Source: Niabella sp. | Lineage (GTDB): Bacteria > Bacteroidota > Bacteroidia > Chitinophagales > Chitinophagaceae | NCBI GenBank assembly: GCA_017744715.1 | Contig: JAGIAT010000022.1 | Location: forward strand, 1-51,245 | Reading direction: 5' to 3' | Length of the DNA stretch: 51,245 nt | Part shown: one piece after another, positions 1 to 8,931 of the stretch | Position numbering within the stretch: the first letter of the stretch is position 1 | Layout: every line of letters starts with the position of its first letter | Notes under the pieces: generated by a model | Told to the model about the DNA's origin: nothing | Seen by the model: the letters and a program-made list of their open reading frames with translations, nothing else | Databases searched by the model: none | Translations under genes and position numbers: made by a program

Positions 1-1435
1 CCTTTGCAGGAGCCTGCGCATAAGGGAAAATGGTATTGGAAGCCCCCAGCAGGTAACTGTTGTGCAGCTCGTCAAATGCCTTAAAACCCGCAGTATTAGA
101 GATATTAACATTATTATACGGATCGTCTACCCAGCTGTAATCGTCGTAAAAGGTTTGCGTGAGCGGCGTGGTGAAACTCAGGCTATTCGCGTCAGGGTAC
201 TGTATGTCCGCATTGGTATCCCCGGTCTTGCTCATTGCCGCATTCCAGTGGGTAGCAGGTGTGTTATTTGCAGATAGCAAGCCCGTTTTTACCGGGCGGT
301 TCAGATTATCATACTGGGTGTAGAGCCAGTATCCATAAGAGCTTGTTCCCCGCTGGTTACCATCCTGCGTCATCACCAGCCGGTCCCGCACATCGTATAC
401 CATTACCACTTCCGCCGCACCCGATACTTTTTTTACCACCATCCGGCTCCGGTCGTCATATTCATAACGAAAACACTGCTCCGACAAAAGGTTGCTCGTC
501 AGTTGCCAACCATTACCCGCCAATGCTTTTACCCCCTCCGGCTGGATCACACATCTTAACCGGTTCAGGTCATCATAGATATAGTACGTACAGATCCAGC
601 CATCATGCCCGCTGCCGACCCCACCATCTTTGGCAGCCGTAAGCTGTACTTTTTTTAATATAACCTGCCCCGCCTTGTCTTTAAACTCGACCACCTGCTT
701 CTGGTGCTCGTCCTCCGTTACGTTCTTATACAGCTCCCCCGCCGGGTAAACACCGCTGGCAGTATAGTCGCTGGCAACAGGAACGGCAGGCGCTACATGG
801 TTTACCGTCCAGATCCTTACCGCATCCGTGGCCGTATTGACCCGGTAATCTGTTTTAATGCTTCTATGTACACTCTGTGTAGCTGTACCCGCCCAGTTCT
901 TTCCCGGTGCAAATTGTTCCATCACCCGGTTTAAGGGTGATGCCTCAAATACCGTTTGACTGTAATAATTATCCTCTCCCTGGCTGCCGTACTTCGCCCC
1001 GCTGGCCCCCAGCAGTTCGCTGAACGGATCGGTCTTTAACAACCCATCCGACGAGGTGGAAGCATACGGTGAAAATTGATATTGCTCTCGCCCAAACGCA
1101 TCATACAATACCGGGGTTACCTGGTCTTTGGCACCCGCCGCATCAGTGGCCACATTATTGACATCCGTAGTTACCATTGACCCCTTCTTCACCACCGTCT
1201 GCAGCGGGCGGCCCAGACCATCAAAATACCGGGTAGCCTCCTTTACTTCTGTGAGCCCTTTACCGGGCAGCCCGGACGCATCCGCTGTTGGCGCCGTCGG
1301 CGTCCAGGTACGGATATAGTTGACCGGTGTACCCATACTATATGGACTCGTTACCGGCTTTTGACCATACATACTGAAGGATAAACCTGCAGTCATTACC
1401 CCTAACAACAGGGCCGCTTTATGGATCAGTTGCAT
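1..1435 (-). CDS. RHS repeat protein with DUF6443-type N-terminus (partial, C-terminus beyond left edge)
   Basis: Reading leftwards from an ATG at 1435-1433, the frame stays open to the window edge (478 codons). A signal peptide (MQLIHKAALLLGVMTAGLSF) is followed by PVNYIRTWTPTAPT, EATRYFDGLGRPLQTVVKKG and YDAFGREQYQF. These are the hallmarks of the DUF6443 head of Bacteroidota RHS proteins and closely match the head of the RHS gene at 20388-24179. YD-type repeats follow. The gene starts 21 bp after the stop of the larger RHS-like gene at 1457-6235, so the two are probably one operon. By family it should be a secreted or surface RHS shell carrying a variable C-terminal toxin, but that end is not visible. 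The start and family call are firm; the toxin role is inference. Confidence 0.85.
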   Translation of the reverse strand, partial: MQLIHKAALLLGVMTAGLSFSMYGQKPVTSPYSMGTPVNYIRTWTPTAPTADASGLPGKGLTEVKEATRYFDGLGRPLQTVVKKGSMVTTDVNNVATDAAGAKDQVTPVLYDAFGREQYQFSPYASTSSDGLLKTDPFSELLGASGAKYGSQGEDNYYSQTVFEASPLNRVMEQFAPGKNWAGTATQSVHRSIKTDYRVNTATDAVRIWTVNHVAPAVPVASDYTASGVYPAGELYKNVTEDEHQKQVVEFKDKAGQVILKKVQLTAAKDGGVGSGHDGWICTYYIYDDLNRLRCVIQPEGVKALAGNGWQLTSNLLSEQCFRYEYDDRSRMVVKKVSGAAEVVMVYDVRDRLVMTQDGNQRGTSSYGYWLYTQYDNLNRPVKTGLLSANNTPATHWNAAMSKTGDTNADIQYPDANSLSFTTPLTQTFYDDYSWVDDPYNNVNISNTAGFKAFDELHNSYLLGASNTIFPYAQAPAK

Positions 1436-1456
1436 ATATTACAATTTGCAGTCAGG

Positions 1457-4400
1457 TTATTGATTAAATTGAAGCCCCGTAAATGTTTGAGTGGTACCCG
1501 CCGGCAGGTTCGCGTTGGGGTAGCTCAGGTAGATATCACCGTTCTTATAAAAATAAAGTACCCAATTCTTCCCATTCACCTCAATCATAATACTTTTAAA
1601 CGTAGTTGTTGGACGACAACAGCTATAGGTTCCTATTTTCTTCGTATCGCCTGCTGTAAACTGGGCACTATTGGTAATGGTCAGATCCATCGTGGTGACT
1701 CCGCCGGAGCAGTTCATCCCTCCACTTAGCGTAAAGCCCGGAGCCGACACAAAACTGCACTGGTACGGCGGATCGATCCTTAACTGGGTATTGCTTGTAA
1801 ACGGTAGATTGGAGGCTGTAAACGTAGTGCCCGTATAGTTTATCACACTGCTATACAACTCAAGAGAAAATTTGGATACCGGACCCGTGCCGCCTATCGG
1901 GGTAACACTTACGTCATAGTTGCCAATCGGCAGGTTTGAAATCAGGGTGGCGCCAATCGTTGGACCGGTAGGAACCGCCGTGCCGGAAAACACCTGACCC
2001 GAAGGAACCTGGGTCAGCGTTGCCGTATACGTAGTACCCGTAGGGTTCCAGTAGGAAAGATAGTTTACGCCAACAGGACAGGAGGTGGCGTCCAGACCCG
2101 TATCCACCCAGCGTATTTGACCATATGATGGACTGCTGGTATTGATATCCACCTCTTTTTGTTCCTGGTGCCCCGTATTGGTGCCGTTTGCTTTTTGGCA
2201 GCGCACTTCGTGGGTAAATTGCCATTCCGGCATCGGGCAGGACGTGGTATTCACTCCCGTAATCACCCAGCGTACCTCGTTATACGTACTGCTCGAGGGG
2301 TTCATATCTACTTCCTTACCCTCCTGGTTGCCCGTATTGCTCAAACCCGATTTCTCACAACGCAGCTCACCCGTAGCCTGCCAGTCAGGACCTCCTCCCG
2401 ATGGCAACGGACAGGCCGTGGTATTGGTACCCGTACTCACCCAGCGTACCTGGTTATACGTGCCGCTTGAAGTATTATTATCCCGCTCTTCCCGCTCCTG
2501 GGTACCCGTGTTATTATTGCTGCCATCCTTTACACAGCGCGTATTGCCTGTAGCCTGCCAGTTAGGTGCGGTTCCGGATGGCAACGGACAAGCCGTCGTA
2601 TTCGTACCCGTATTCACCCAGCGAAGCTGGTTATAGGTGGCACTTGTTGCATTATTATCCCGCTCCTCACGCTCCTGTGTACCCGTGTTGTTATTGCTGC
2701 CGTCCTTTACACAACGCGTATTGCCTGTAACAACCCACTGCGCACCATTATAGGGCAGGGGACAGGTACTGGTATTGGAACCCATATTGACCCAGCGTAC
2801 CTGGTTATACGTGCTACTGATTGTATTATTATCCCGCTCCTCACGCTCCTGGTAACCCGTATTGTTATTGCTGCCATCCTTTACACAACGTGTATTACCC
2901 GTAGCGATCCACTGCGCACTGCCGGCCGCCGCATGCCCCGATCCACAATCCGTAACCTGACCCGCATAATTATAACAGATCCGCTTTAAGATGTTGCCAT
3001 CTTCATCTTTTACAAGGCTTAAGCGACCAAATGCGTCATACTCATAATAGGTCGTGCGACCCGTGGGATCAATCGCCCTCGCCAACCCTACCAGCGGACG
3101 ATAAATATAAAAATTTGCAAATTCTCCGGTATTGTTCAGGCTTGTTAACAAACTATGCAAACTGCTTTGATCTGTGGGATTGATGATACCCGTATTTGAT
3201 TTATAGGAAGCCGGTATCGAGGCGTAGCTCCTTCCCTTCAGCACAGCTACGGGGTATGCATACTGGTAGCCCCACAGATATGATACAGGCACCCCATCCC
3301 TGCCGGTCTGTTGCAGCACATTACCATATTGGTCATACTCGTCGTAATGCATCTCTGTTTCCAATGCCCCCCCGTTTACCGAATGTTTTATGTACTCCGG
3401 AGCAATGACTCCCGCTCCTATTGCGAATCTTTTATACTCATTCTTTTGCCGTAGGAGCTCTTTGTTCCCCAGTGTTGTATTTATTTCGACCTCCTCCACT
3501 TTTGCACCAATGATATTCCGCGCAAGCATGGTATCATAAATGGCTGTACCCAAAAAATTATAGGGATATCTGAATTGCTTCTCTATAACCTCTCCCTTAC
3601 TGTTGCTTATGATAATTTTTGAGGCATTCAAATAAGGCAAATGCCCGTACTGATAACTGGTTACTGTCTGGTTACTGCCTCCATCCGCATAAGTGGTTTC
3701 CTTCACGGTTTCCGGCAGCAGGCACCCTACAGGAATCCCATAAACTCCGTAGTTAAAATCATTCCTGGCCGGGGAAATCCCTGAATTGGAAAAATAACTA
3801 TTTGTCTCGTACAAGTCCCAGGGATTGCCACTAAAATCCCCTGCCACAACAGTGTAGGACGTATTCATGAAAGCATAGGTTACCCGCACCTGCTCCGGTT
3901 CTAAATAACGTGTATAGGTAAATTCCTTTTGCAATATCAACTTATATGTGTTTGTAAAATTATTTCCCGCATTACCGGCCGCGGTTGTCTGGTAATACCT
4001 GATTGATTTCTGAGCGCCCATTAAGGCATCCGACTTTAACCAGGAAATATTCGTTCCTTCAATCCGGTTATTTCCGTAATGATTTATAGCCGGCCAGGTA
4101 TTGAACGTGGAAGGCGCGTAATATTCGTACACAACCTTGCCGGTCTTACTTCCAATATCCTGGTTATATTCGGTCACTTCTTCATAATAAACAGGAGCAC
4201 CGCTTTCATACGTATAATCCAGTGCGGACGCCGCCTGGTAGGTTGTTTTTTTATCAATAATAAAAATCTGCAAACAGCTTTTATCATTGCAGGTTATTTC
4301 CGGATTAGTCGTTTGCAAATAGGCCATTTCCTGTAGATACCCCAAGGGCCGGTAATAAGGTGTATTTTGATCAATCACCACATCCGGCCGGCTCATCAAC

Positions 4401-6235
4401 AACCCACTTCCATTTTCGCTGCGTCCATACTCAAAATGCCGGTGTTCTGCCAACTGACTGCCGGCATTATATTTATAAATATTCCGGATCCGCAATCCTC
4501 CACTTAACATTTGCAAAGAATCAGGATTCCCATTTATACCAAAATACTCCGTGTAGCGGTTGGGTTCAAAATCAAACTCCGTATACCCCCCTGTCGGATA
4601 CGTGATCCGCTTCAGCATGCCTTTTCTCATAGCGTTGCTATCGGGCATCTCGGCAAAGTCGTCACCGGGTATTTCAACGACTTTATTTGTAACAAAATTG
4701 GCACAACCATCCCAGGAATCCTTATCCCGGAAGAAACGGTCCTGGTTCACGCTAATATTACCGAGTGAAAATATATCTGTTGAAGTAGCAAGCGCATATG
4801 CGATCTCTACGGTACTGCTATTGGGATACCCCCAGGCATCATGACCTTTCAGGTGGTTTCCAAAACAAAATTTAGATTCATAGGCCAATGCATATCGCTC
4901 TGCCAGTTCCGTTCCATTTTTAATATGTACAGAATCCAGGTAGCGGGTACCCTGGAAACCAGCACCGTTATAGGTTTTGGAGGCATTGTCATAAACGGCA
5001 GTGGTATAGGACTGAAAAAAATGCATGGACTTTACCTCATTATTATTCGCATCCAGCACACGGATATAATTCAGCTTATCCTTCCCGTTAAATTGCACTT
5101 TTCCACCCCTGAACCGGATTTCGCTTACAGACAAACCATGCAGGTTCGTTGCCGAAACATTTGTGCTTTTGGCCTGCTCAAATACGGCATCCACTATATT
5201 ATCGCCTGCGTCCAGATAGGGAAGGTGTAAATACGCGCTCCCCCGGTTCGCATAAGACACCAAATATTTTGGAGAAGACAGCTTATAGAATGCAGGTGTT
5301 CCATTATACGTGGTCGACAAATTTAATGGGTTTTGATTCGCTTTATAATAAGGATGATCCCAGGGACCACAAGGATCGCTATCATAGTATTCCACGTAGT
5401 CATAGTAACTCCGGTATGTTGAAACCGACTTATTTTCATAAACAAAGGAAATTTCTTCCACCCCCTGTGCACTGATAATCCGGTTACATTTCCAGGAAGA
5501 CCGTACACAATTAAAACAGGTACCATCTGTTCCCGCCCCTGAGACCTCCATCCCCTTGGCTAATAACTGGTATACATCACCGGTGCCCGGCTCTCCGAAA
5601 TAGTACTTCGTTCCATCATCATCCGTTATAATAAACTGGCCGGAATTAAAGCGGATATCTATATTATTATAAGGTACCGGCACAACCGTATACCCTGTAC
5701 CTGTACTGTTTTTCTGAAAATAAAAAGACCCCGACTTGTTTAACAATTTGTAATTAAATTTATCTGGCGCACCTTCTTTTTCCCCGGTAGCTAAAAAATA
5801 CAGTTCCTGTCCGGTGGAGGGATAATTACAAGAGGGACAGGAAGGGTCGTAGCTGGTAATCGAATGATCATTTATATAACCATTCGACATCAGATCATCC
5901 ACTCCGTTCACCGAACGGGTAATCTGCAGATCACTGCTCAAAGACCAGCCTAGTCCTACCCGGGTGGCCTGTTCGTTGATCCGGAATCCGCCGGCGTGAT
6001 ACACCAGTTCAATAGGCAACTTCACACCTCCCACATTGATCTCGTAAAACGGAATACGGATATCCGGTATTCCCGTATTGTAATTCATCGGGTAGTTGAC
6101 CATCTTCGTAAGCGCAGCAGCTTCGGGTGTAACAGGTGTAAATTTGTTTCCCTGTCCAAATGCATCTGACTGTCTTACCAGGAAAAGGAACCCTAAAATA
6201 AAAACGATGATGCATTGCAATTTCAATCTTCTCAT
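1457..6235 (-). CDS. Large secreted RHS-like protein with five Cys-containing C-terminal repeats
   Basis: The open frame extends to 6310, but a -7 promoter box at 6313-6320 puts the transcription start near 6305, so the ATG at 6235 (MRRLKLQC, a typical signal peptide) is preferred, giving about 1592 residues. After the signal peptide comes a Bacteroidota RHS head (FTPVTPEAAALTKMVNYPM, VELVYHAGGFRINEQATRVGLGWSL-like region), then a long beta-rich body. An RHS junction follows (DPTGRTTYYEYDAFGRLSLV, ICYNYAGQ). Unlike its paralogue at 24214, it does not stop there: five tandem repeats of about 55 residues and a beta-sandwich-like tail of about 200 residues follow. It is the first gene of a two-gene unit with the DUF6443 RHS gene at 1-1435. 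Family knowledge suggests a surface or secreted protein; the exact role is unknown. Confidence 0.8.
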   Translation of the reverse strand: MRRLKLQCIIVFILGFLFLVRQSDAFGQGNKFTPVTPEAAALTKMVNYPMNYNTGIPDIRIPFYEINVGGVKLPIELVYHAGGFRINEQATRVGLGWSLSSDLQITRSVNGVDDLMSNGYINDHSITSYDPSCPSCNYPSTGQELYFLATGEKEGAPDKFNYKLLNKSGSFYFQKNSTGTGYTVVPVPYNNIDIRFNSGQFIITDDDGTKYYFGEPGTGDVYQLLAKGMEVSGAGTDGTCFNCVRSSWKCNRIISAQGVEEISFVYENKSVSTYRSYYDYVEYYDSDPCGPWDHPYYKANQNPLNLSTTYNGTPAFYKLSSPKYLVSYANRGSAYLHLPYLDAGDNIVDAVFEQAKSTNVSATNLHGLSVSEIRFRGGKVQFNGKDKLNYIRVLDANNNEVKSMHFFQSYTTAVYDNASKTYNGAGFQGTRYLDSVHIKNGTELAERYALAYESKFCFGNHLKGHDAWGYPNSSTVEIAYALATSTDIFSLGNISVNQDRFFRDKDSWDGCANFVTNKVVEIPGDDFAEMPDSNAMRKGMLKRITYPTGGYTEFDFEPNRYTEYFGINGNPDSLQMLSGGLRIRNIYKYNAGSQLAEHRHFEYGRSENGSGLLMSRPDVVIDQNTPYYRPLGYLQEMAYLQTTNPEITCNDKSCLQIFIIDKKTTYQAASALDYTYESGAPVYYEEVTEYNQDIGSKTGKVVYEYYAPSTFNTWPAINHYGNNRIEGTNISWLKSDALMGAQKSIRYYQTTAAGNAGNNFTNTYKLILQKEFTYTRYLEPEQVRVTYAFMNTSYTVVAGDFSGNPWDLYETNSYFSNSGISPARNDFNYGVYGIPVGCLLPETVKETTYADGGSNQTVTSYQYGHLPYLNASKIIISNSKGEVIEKQFRYPYNFLGTAIYDTMLARNIIGAKVEEVEINTTLGNKELLRQKNEYKRFAIGAGVIAPEYIKHSVNGGALETEMHYDEYDQYGNVLQQTGRDGVPVSYLWGYQYAYPVAVLKGRSYASIPASYKSNTGIINPTDQSSLHSLLTSLNNTGEFANFYIYRPLVGLARAIDPTGRTTYYEYDAFGRLSLVKDEDGNILKRICYNYAGQVTDCGSGHAAAGSAQWIATGNTRCVKDGSNNNTGYQEREERDNNTISSTYNQVRWVNMGSNTSTCPLPYNGAQWVVTGNTRCVKDGSNNNTGTQEREERDNNATSATYNQLRWVNTGTNTTACPLPSGTAPNWQATGNTRCVKDGSNNNTGTQEREERDNNTSSGTYNQVRWVSTGTNTTACPLPSGGGPDWQATGELRCEKSGLSNTGNQEGKEVDMNPSSSTYNEVRWVITGVNTTSCPMPEWQFTHEVRCQKANGTNTGHQEQKEVDINTSSPSYGQIRWVDTGLDATSCPVGVNYLSYWNPTGTTYTATLTQVPSGQVFSGTAVPTGPTIGATLISNLPIGNYDVSVTPIGGTGPVSKFSLELYSSVINYTGTTFTASNLPFTSNTQLRIDPPYQCSFVSAPGFTLSGGMNCSGGVTTMDLTITNSAQFTAGDTKKIGTYSCCRPTTTFKSIMIEVNGKNWVLYFYKNGDIYLSYPNANLPAGTTQTFTGLQFNQ
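2070..2917 (-). repeat. Five tandem ~55-codon repeats inside the RHS-like gene
   Basis: Each repeat reads roughly W-x-ATGNTRCVKDGSNNNTG, QEREERDNN, TYNQVRWV, GTNTTACPLP, with one Cys near the start and one in a CP near the end. The first three copies in coding order are nearly identical at the protein level and very similar in DNA. The last two have drifted (RCEKSG, RCQKAN; KEVDMN, KEVDIN). The gradient from identical to diverged copies points to recent expansion of the first three. The paired Cys could form a disulfide in each unit after export (inference). Confidence 0.85.
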
Positions 6236-6312
6236 TTGAATAGCGGTTTGAGTTTGGGCGAAAAACAGCGGAATGAACCATAGATTCCAGACCTTGCTTT
6301 TCAATAGCAATG

Positions 6313-6360
6313 TAAAACTACGATCCCGGATGTTCTTAAAAAATACGTATAAATGCGTAA
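6313..6360 (-). promoter_or_regulatory. Promoter P1 with shared TACGTA box
   Basis: On the minus strand the sequence AATTACGCATTTATACGTA is followed by exactly 23 bp and then TAGTTTTA at 6320-6313, a near match to the Bacteroidota -7 consensus TAnnTTTG. Two other promoters in the window (39283-39330, 42701-42748) have the same box and the same spacing. It drives the RHS-like gene starting at 6235. Confidence 0.7.
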
Positions 6361-7109
6361 TTTCTAGGAATTGTACACATACATAAATGTCTAATCATTT
6401 TTTGTTGTTGCCCTCGTCGGTGAGCCAAAATGCCCACACATCATAAACCGCCTCTTATCAATCCCGCCACTTCCGTTTCTATTTATAGCGTGCACCTGAC
6501 AAATATCATAACGGCTTAGTACGGATCAATCCTGCAAACAGTCCACCCCACTCCATAGGCTCTGCGCTCCAACTGTATTCCAGGCATTTTTATACATTTA
6601 ATTAAATCAGGTTGAATCTATACGACCAAAGGCGGTTACCTGAAAAACTATGGCAGGACTACTATAATCGTATACTATAATTAAAGGCCTATTGATACCA
6701 CAGACCTTTATATGCCGGCCTCCTACTGGATTTCCGAAAGTTGTTGCGGACGCCCCTTCCACCAAGGGAGAAAGCAAAACAGACAGCAATATTCATACAC
6801 ACAATACCCTATGCATGAAATGCCCCGTGCCGATGGCACTCAACCTCCTATTCGCCCGTGTTATACCCGGAATAAATTCCGCAGTTGCTGACAAATCCAG
6901 GCCGACGGCCTTTGATAAGTAATGGTAAACATTCTTTCAAAAGAAGTGAACGGAAAACGCATCGCGTCGTCTTCATGTACCAACAACGAACCTGGTTCGT
7001 TGTAAAAACCTGCTATGGGAGCAAGAGAGCTATAGGCTCGAATCATAAGTCAAAGGCCATGGTGCGAACACAACCCTGTACAGGAAACGATCAGGTATAT
7101 CCTAACGCG
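6361..7109. other. Gene-poor stretch, nothing recognised
   Basis: About 750 bp without a convincing gene. Short open frames exist on both strands (for example 6885-7205 plus and 6861-7046 minus), but none has a recognisable family pattern, start context or conserved composition. The right part abuts a decayed immunity-like gene, so some of this may be old coding DNA. Confidence 0.5.
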
Positions 7110-7352
7110 CACCACACTTCACGGAATACTATTGGCGCCCTATCCGGAAAATATAATTTCTGTCAAGGTTCGAAATATCCATATGCGTCACTATTCTTGA
7201 GTTAGCAGGGATACTGTCTGTTCCGGATACTTTCACTTCAGCATTGCCAATGCGTCATCTTTCGAAAATGCTGTAATGCCGCAATTCATTCTCACACCAG
7301 GTGAAGGATCATCATAATTTTTAAAATCAAACTCAAACCAGTCGCGTTTCAA
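7110..7352 (-). pseudogene. Decayed small immunity-like gene (frameshifted)
   Basis: A TTG at 7352 preceded by an AGGA opens a frame reading KRDWFEFDFKNYDD, VRMNCGITAFSKDDALAMLK and then stops. The next frame continues with VKVSGTDSIPANS, THMDISNLDRNYIF, and a further frame with APIVFREVW. Joined, these give the pattern of a small Bacteroidota protein family often found beside RHS genes (WFEF, G-x-TAFs-x-DAL, IDIS-LD, P-I-RGIW). At least two frameshifts break it. I recall the family pattern only from memory; no name is claimed. It sits just beyond the last T2SS gene. Confidence 0.55.
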
Positions 7353-7409
7353 AATTCCTTACGTTTTATTGTGCCGGCATATGACGATCATTGATGTACC
7401 GGTACCTAT

Positions 7410-7460
7410 TCATACGATTTTATAGCGGATGCCACCCGGATCTTGGAACTGGTTCAGAAG
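7410..7460 (-). pseudogene. Short RHS toxin-tail remnant
   Basis: Minus-strand codons LNQFQDPGGIRYKIV followed by a stop at 7412-7410 look like the extreme C-terminus of an RHS-type toxin. It lies directly upstream of the immunity-like remnant, in the order expected for a toxin-tail/immunity pair. Only about 16 codons are legible, so this is a weak call resting on context. Confidence 0.35.
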
Positions 7461-7485
7461 ACCACATCTCCGAACATCTCAAGCA

Positions 7486-8010
7486 TCACCCCCCAATCGC
7501 AAACTCCATCTTCTTCCCGTTAAAGCTCACCGTTATCTTCTGATCGGTGATGTCCAGCACCCTTGTTTTGTCGTCAATCTTTTCGTTTATGCTTACACTT
7601 AGTCCCCGGCCGTTTACGGTGATCATGGCCATCTTCTTCCGGGTTTGGGGGTTGTAAATATACCCGCTGTATTTGATGGCGGGCGGGGGGAGAGGCGGCG
7701 GTGCTGCTATAACCGGCGCCGGTTGCGGGTTTGCAGGCAGCATACCTGCCGGCGTTTTTGCACCTCCCGGTGTGATGGTTTCGGTAACCACTTCTTCTTC
7801 GATCAGTTCATTACTGAAAGGATCGGGATAGGACGCGGCCGTAAGCTGGTAGGTGGATAGTGTATCCGCGGCTTGCGGTGGTTTTATTTTTGTAGCCACC
7901 GGCGGCGGATCATCGCCCGACAATCCCCGGATCACTTTGTAAAGGATCAGCCCCCAGATCAGCGCTACCAGGCCGATCAGCAGGTACTTCATATTGGGGT
8001 TATTCTTCAA
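7486..8010 (-). CDS. T2SS GspC/PilP-like inner-membrane linker protein
   Basis: This 174-residue protein has one N-terminal membrane segment (residues about 7-28, MKYLLIGLVALIWGLILYKV), a long Pro/Ala-rich linker (about 30-125) and a compact C-terminal beta domain (YSGYIYNPQTRKKMAMITVNG to the end). This is the layout of GspC or PilP, which bridge the inner-membrane platform and the secretin; the end domain resembles a homology-region-type domain. It is the last gene of the minus-strand T2SS operon and its start overlaps the end of the preceding gene by 11 bp. The family call rests on architecture and position, not on strong sequence identity. Confidence 0.6.
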   Translation of the reverse strand: MKNNPNMKYLLIGLVALIWGLILYKVIRGLSGDDPPPVATKIKPPQAADTLSTYQLTAASYPDPFSNELIEEEVVTETITPGGAKTPAGMLPANPQPAPVIAAPPPLPPPAIKYSGYIYNPQTRKKMAMITVNGRGLSVSINEKIDDKTRVLDITDQKITVSFNGKKMEFAIGG

Positions 8011-8398
8011 GACCTTGATTATTTTGTATGAAAAACATCCAGGGTTTACTGTACGGACTTACCGTATGCTTGCCAATGACACGCACCCGCCACTGGTATT
8101 TTTTACCCCGCTCCAGCGCAATGATCCGGATACTGCTGCCGCTGGTAATGGTATCTTTTATGAGCTTTGCCAGGGAATCAAACTTGGGCTGGGCCACCTG
8201 AACCTGGTAATCGGCCGGCTGCTGAAGCGGCGTCCAGCTCAGCTGCACCAGGGTGTCGGCCAGCAACATACTGTCTGCCGGCGACGCCAGTTTTACCGTG
8301 TAGGATGAATAATCATCATCAAAGATCTCTTCGCAGGAAGCCGATGCAATCAGCAATCCCGCCAGTAAGGCCACTATTATGATACCGCCGTTTTTCAT
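8000..8398 (-). CDS. Lipoprotein with fibronectin type III-like domain in T2SS operon
   Basis: This 132-residue protein begins with a lipoprotein signal (LIASASCEEIF, Cys at about 22) and then has one FnIII-like beta domain with the core pattern LVQLSWTPL, YQVQVAQ, GKKYQWRVRVIG, SPYSKPWMF. It overlaps both neighbours by a few bases, so it is translationally coupled in the T2SS operon. Its position suggests an outer-membrane-anchored accessory, possibly filling a pilotin-like or secretin-stabilising role, though no classical pilotin resemblance is seen. The domain call is good; the role is inference. Confidence 0.6.
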   Translation of the reverse strand: MKNGGIIIVALLAGLLIASASCEEIFDDDYSSYTVKLASPADSMLLADTLVQLSWTPLQQPADYQVQVAQPKFDSLAKLIKDTITSGSSIRIIALERGKKYQWRVRVIGKHTVSPYSKPWMFFIQNNQGLEE

Positions 8399-8931
8399 TT
8401 TTTATTCACTACGTTTTGAATATATAAACTACAATTCAACACCTCACTGTCGCCCTCCTTTATGTGCTGATATTTTATGGATGCGATGCGGCATAACTGC
8501 TCCTGTTGTTCCAGCTGAAAAATCAATTGCAGGATCTTATGAAAAGGCCCCTCCACCGTTACCACCCGGGTCCAGATATCCTGGGCACTTGTTCCCAGCG
8601 GCTTGTACTCTTTAAACTGCAGGCCCAGTTCATCACACCGGCTGTTGATCGATGCAAGGATGGCACCGTCCAGCCGTGAACTGTCTACCAGGTATTGCTT
8701 TTGCCAGCGATCGACCGCCTCCTGTTTTTTCTCAAACACCTGCATACTGTCGGCCATCAGGGCACCCTGTTGCTGCAGCCGCTGGTTTTTGTGGTAATCG
8801 CCGATCACGGCCGCCGTTTTCCGGAAACCCAGCAGGTAGCAAAGCAACAACAGCGGAACCACCGACCATAGCAGCCATTGCAACCGCTGCCGGTAAGTGA
8901 CGGGTGATTTTATCGTTACTGCCTTACTCAT
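8395..8931 (-). CDS. GspM/PilO-like T2SS assembly protein
   Basis: This 178-residue protein has a short cytoplasmic N-terminus, one membrane segment (about 19-38, LLWSVVPLLLLCYLLGF), a coiled-coil stretch (about 40-85) and a small ferredoxin-like domain (VVTVEGPFHKILQLIFQLEQ, LNCSLYIQNV). The pattern -VEGPF-x-I-x-L-x-QLE- is typical of PilO/GspM. These proteins pair with GspL/PilN to form the inner-membrane platform. The gene lies between the GspL-like gene and the FnIII lipoprotein, with 4-bp overlaps on both sides. Confidence 0.7.
   Translation of the reverse strand: MSKAVTIKSPVTYRQRLQWLLWSVVPLLLLCYLLGFRKTAAVIGDYHKNQRLQQQGALMADSMQVFEKKQEAVDRWQKQYLVDSSRLDGAILASINSRCDELGLQFKEYKPLGTSAQDIWTRVVTVEGPFHKILQLIFQLEQQEQLCRIASIKYQHIKEGDSEVLNCSLYIQNVVNKK

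Noticed and set aside
2070..2917. CRISPR-like repeats
   Set aside because: The repeats are in-frame coding units of about 170 bp with no spacers.
6885..7205. A plus-strand gene of 106 codons
   Set aside because: No family pattern, unusual composition, and it overlaps a recognisable minus-strand pseudogene.
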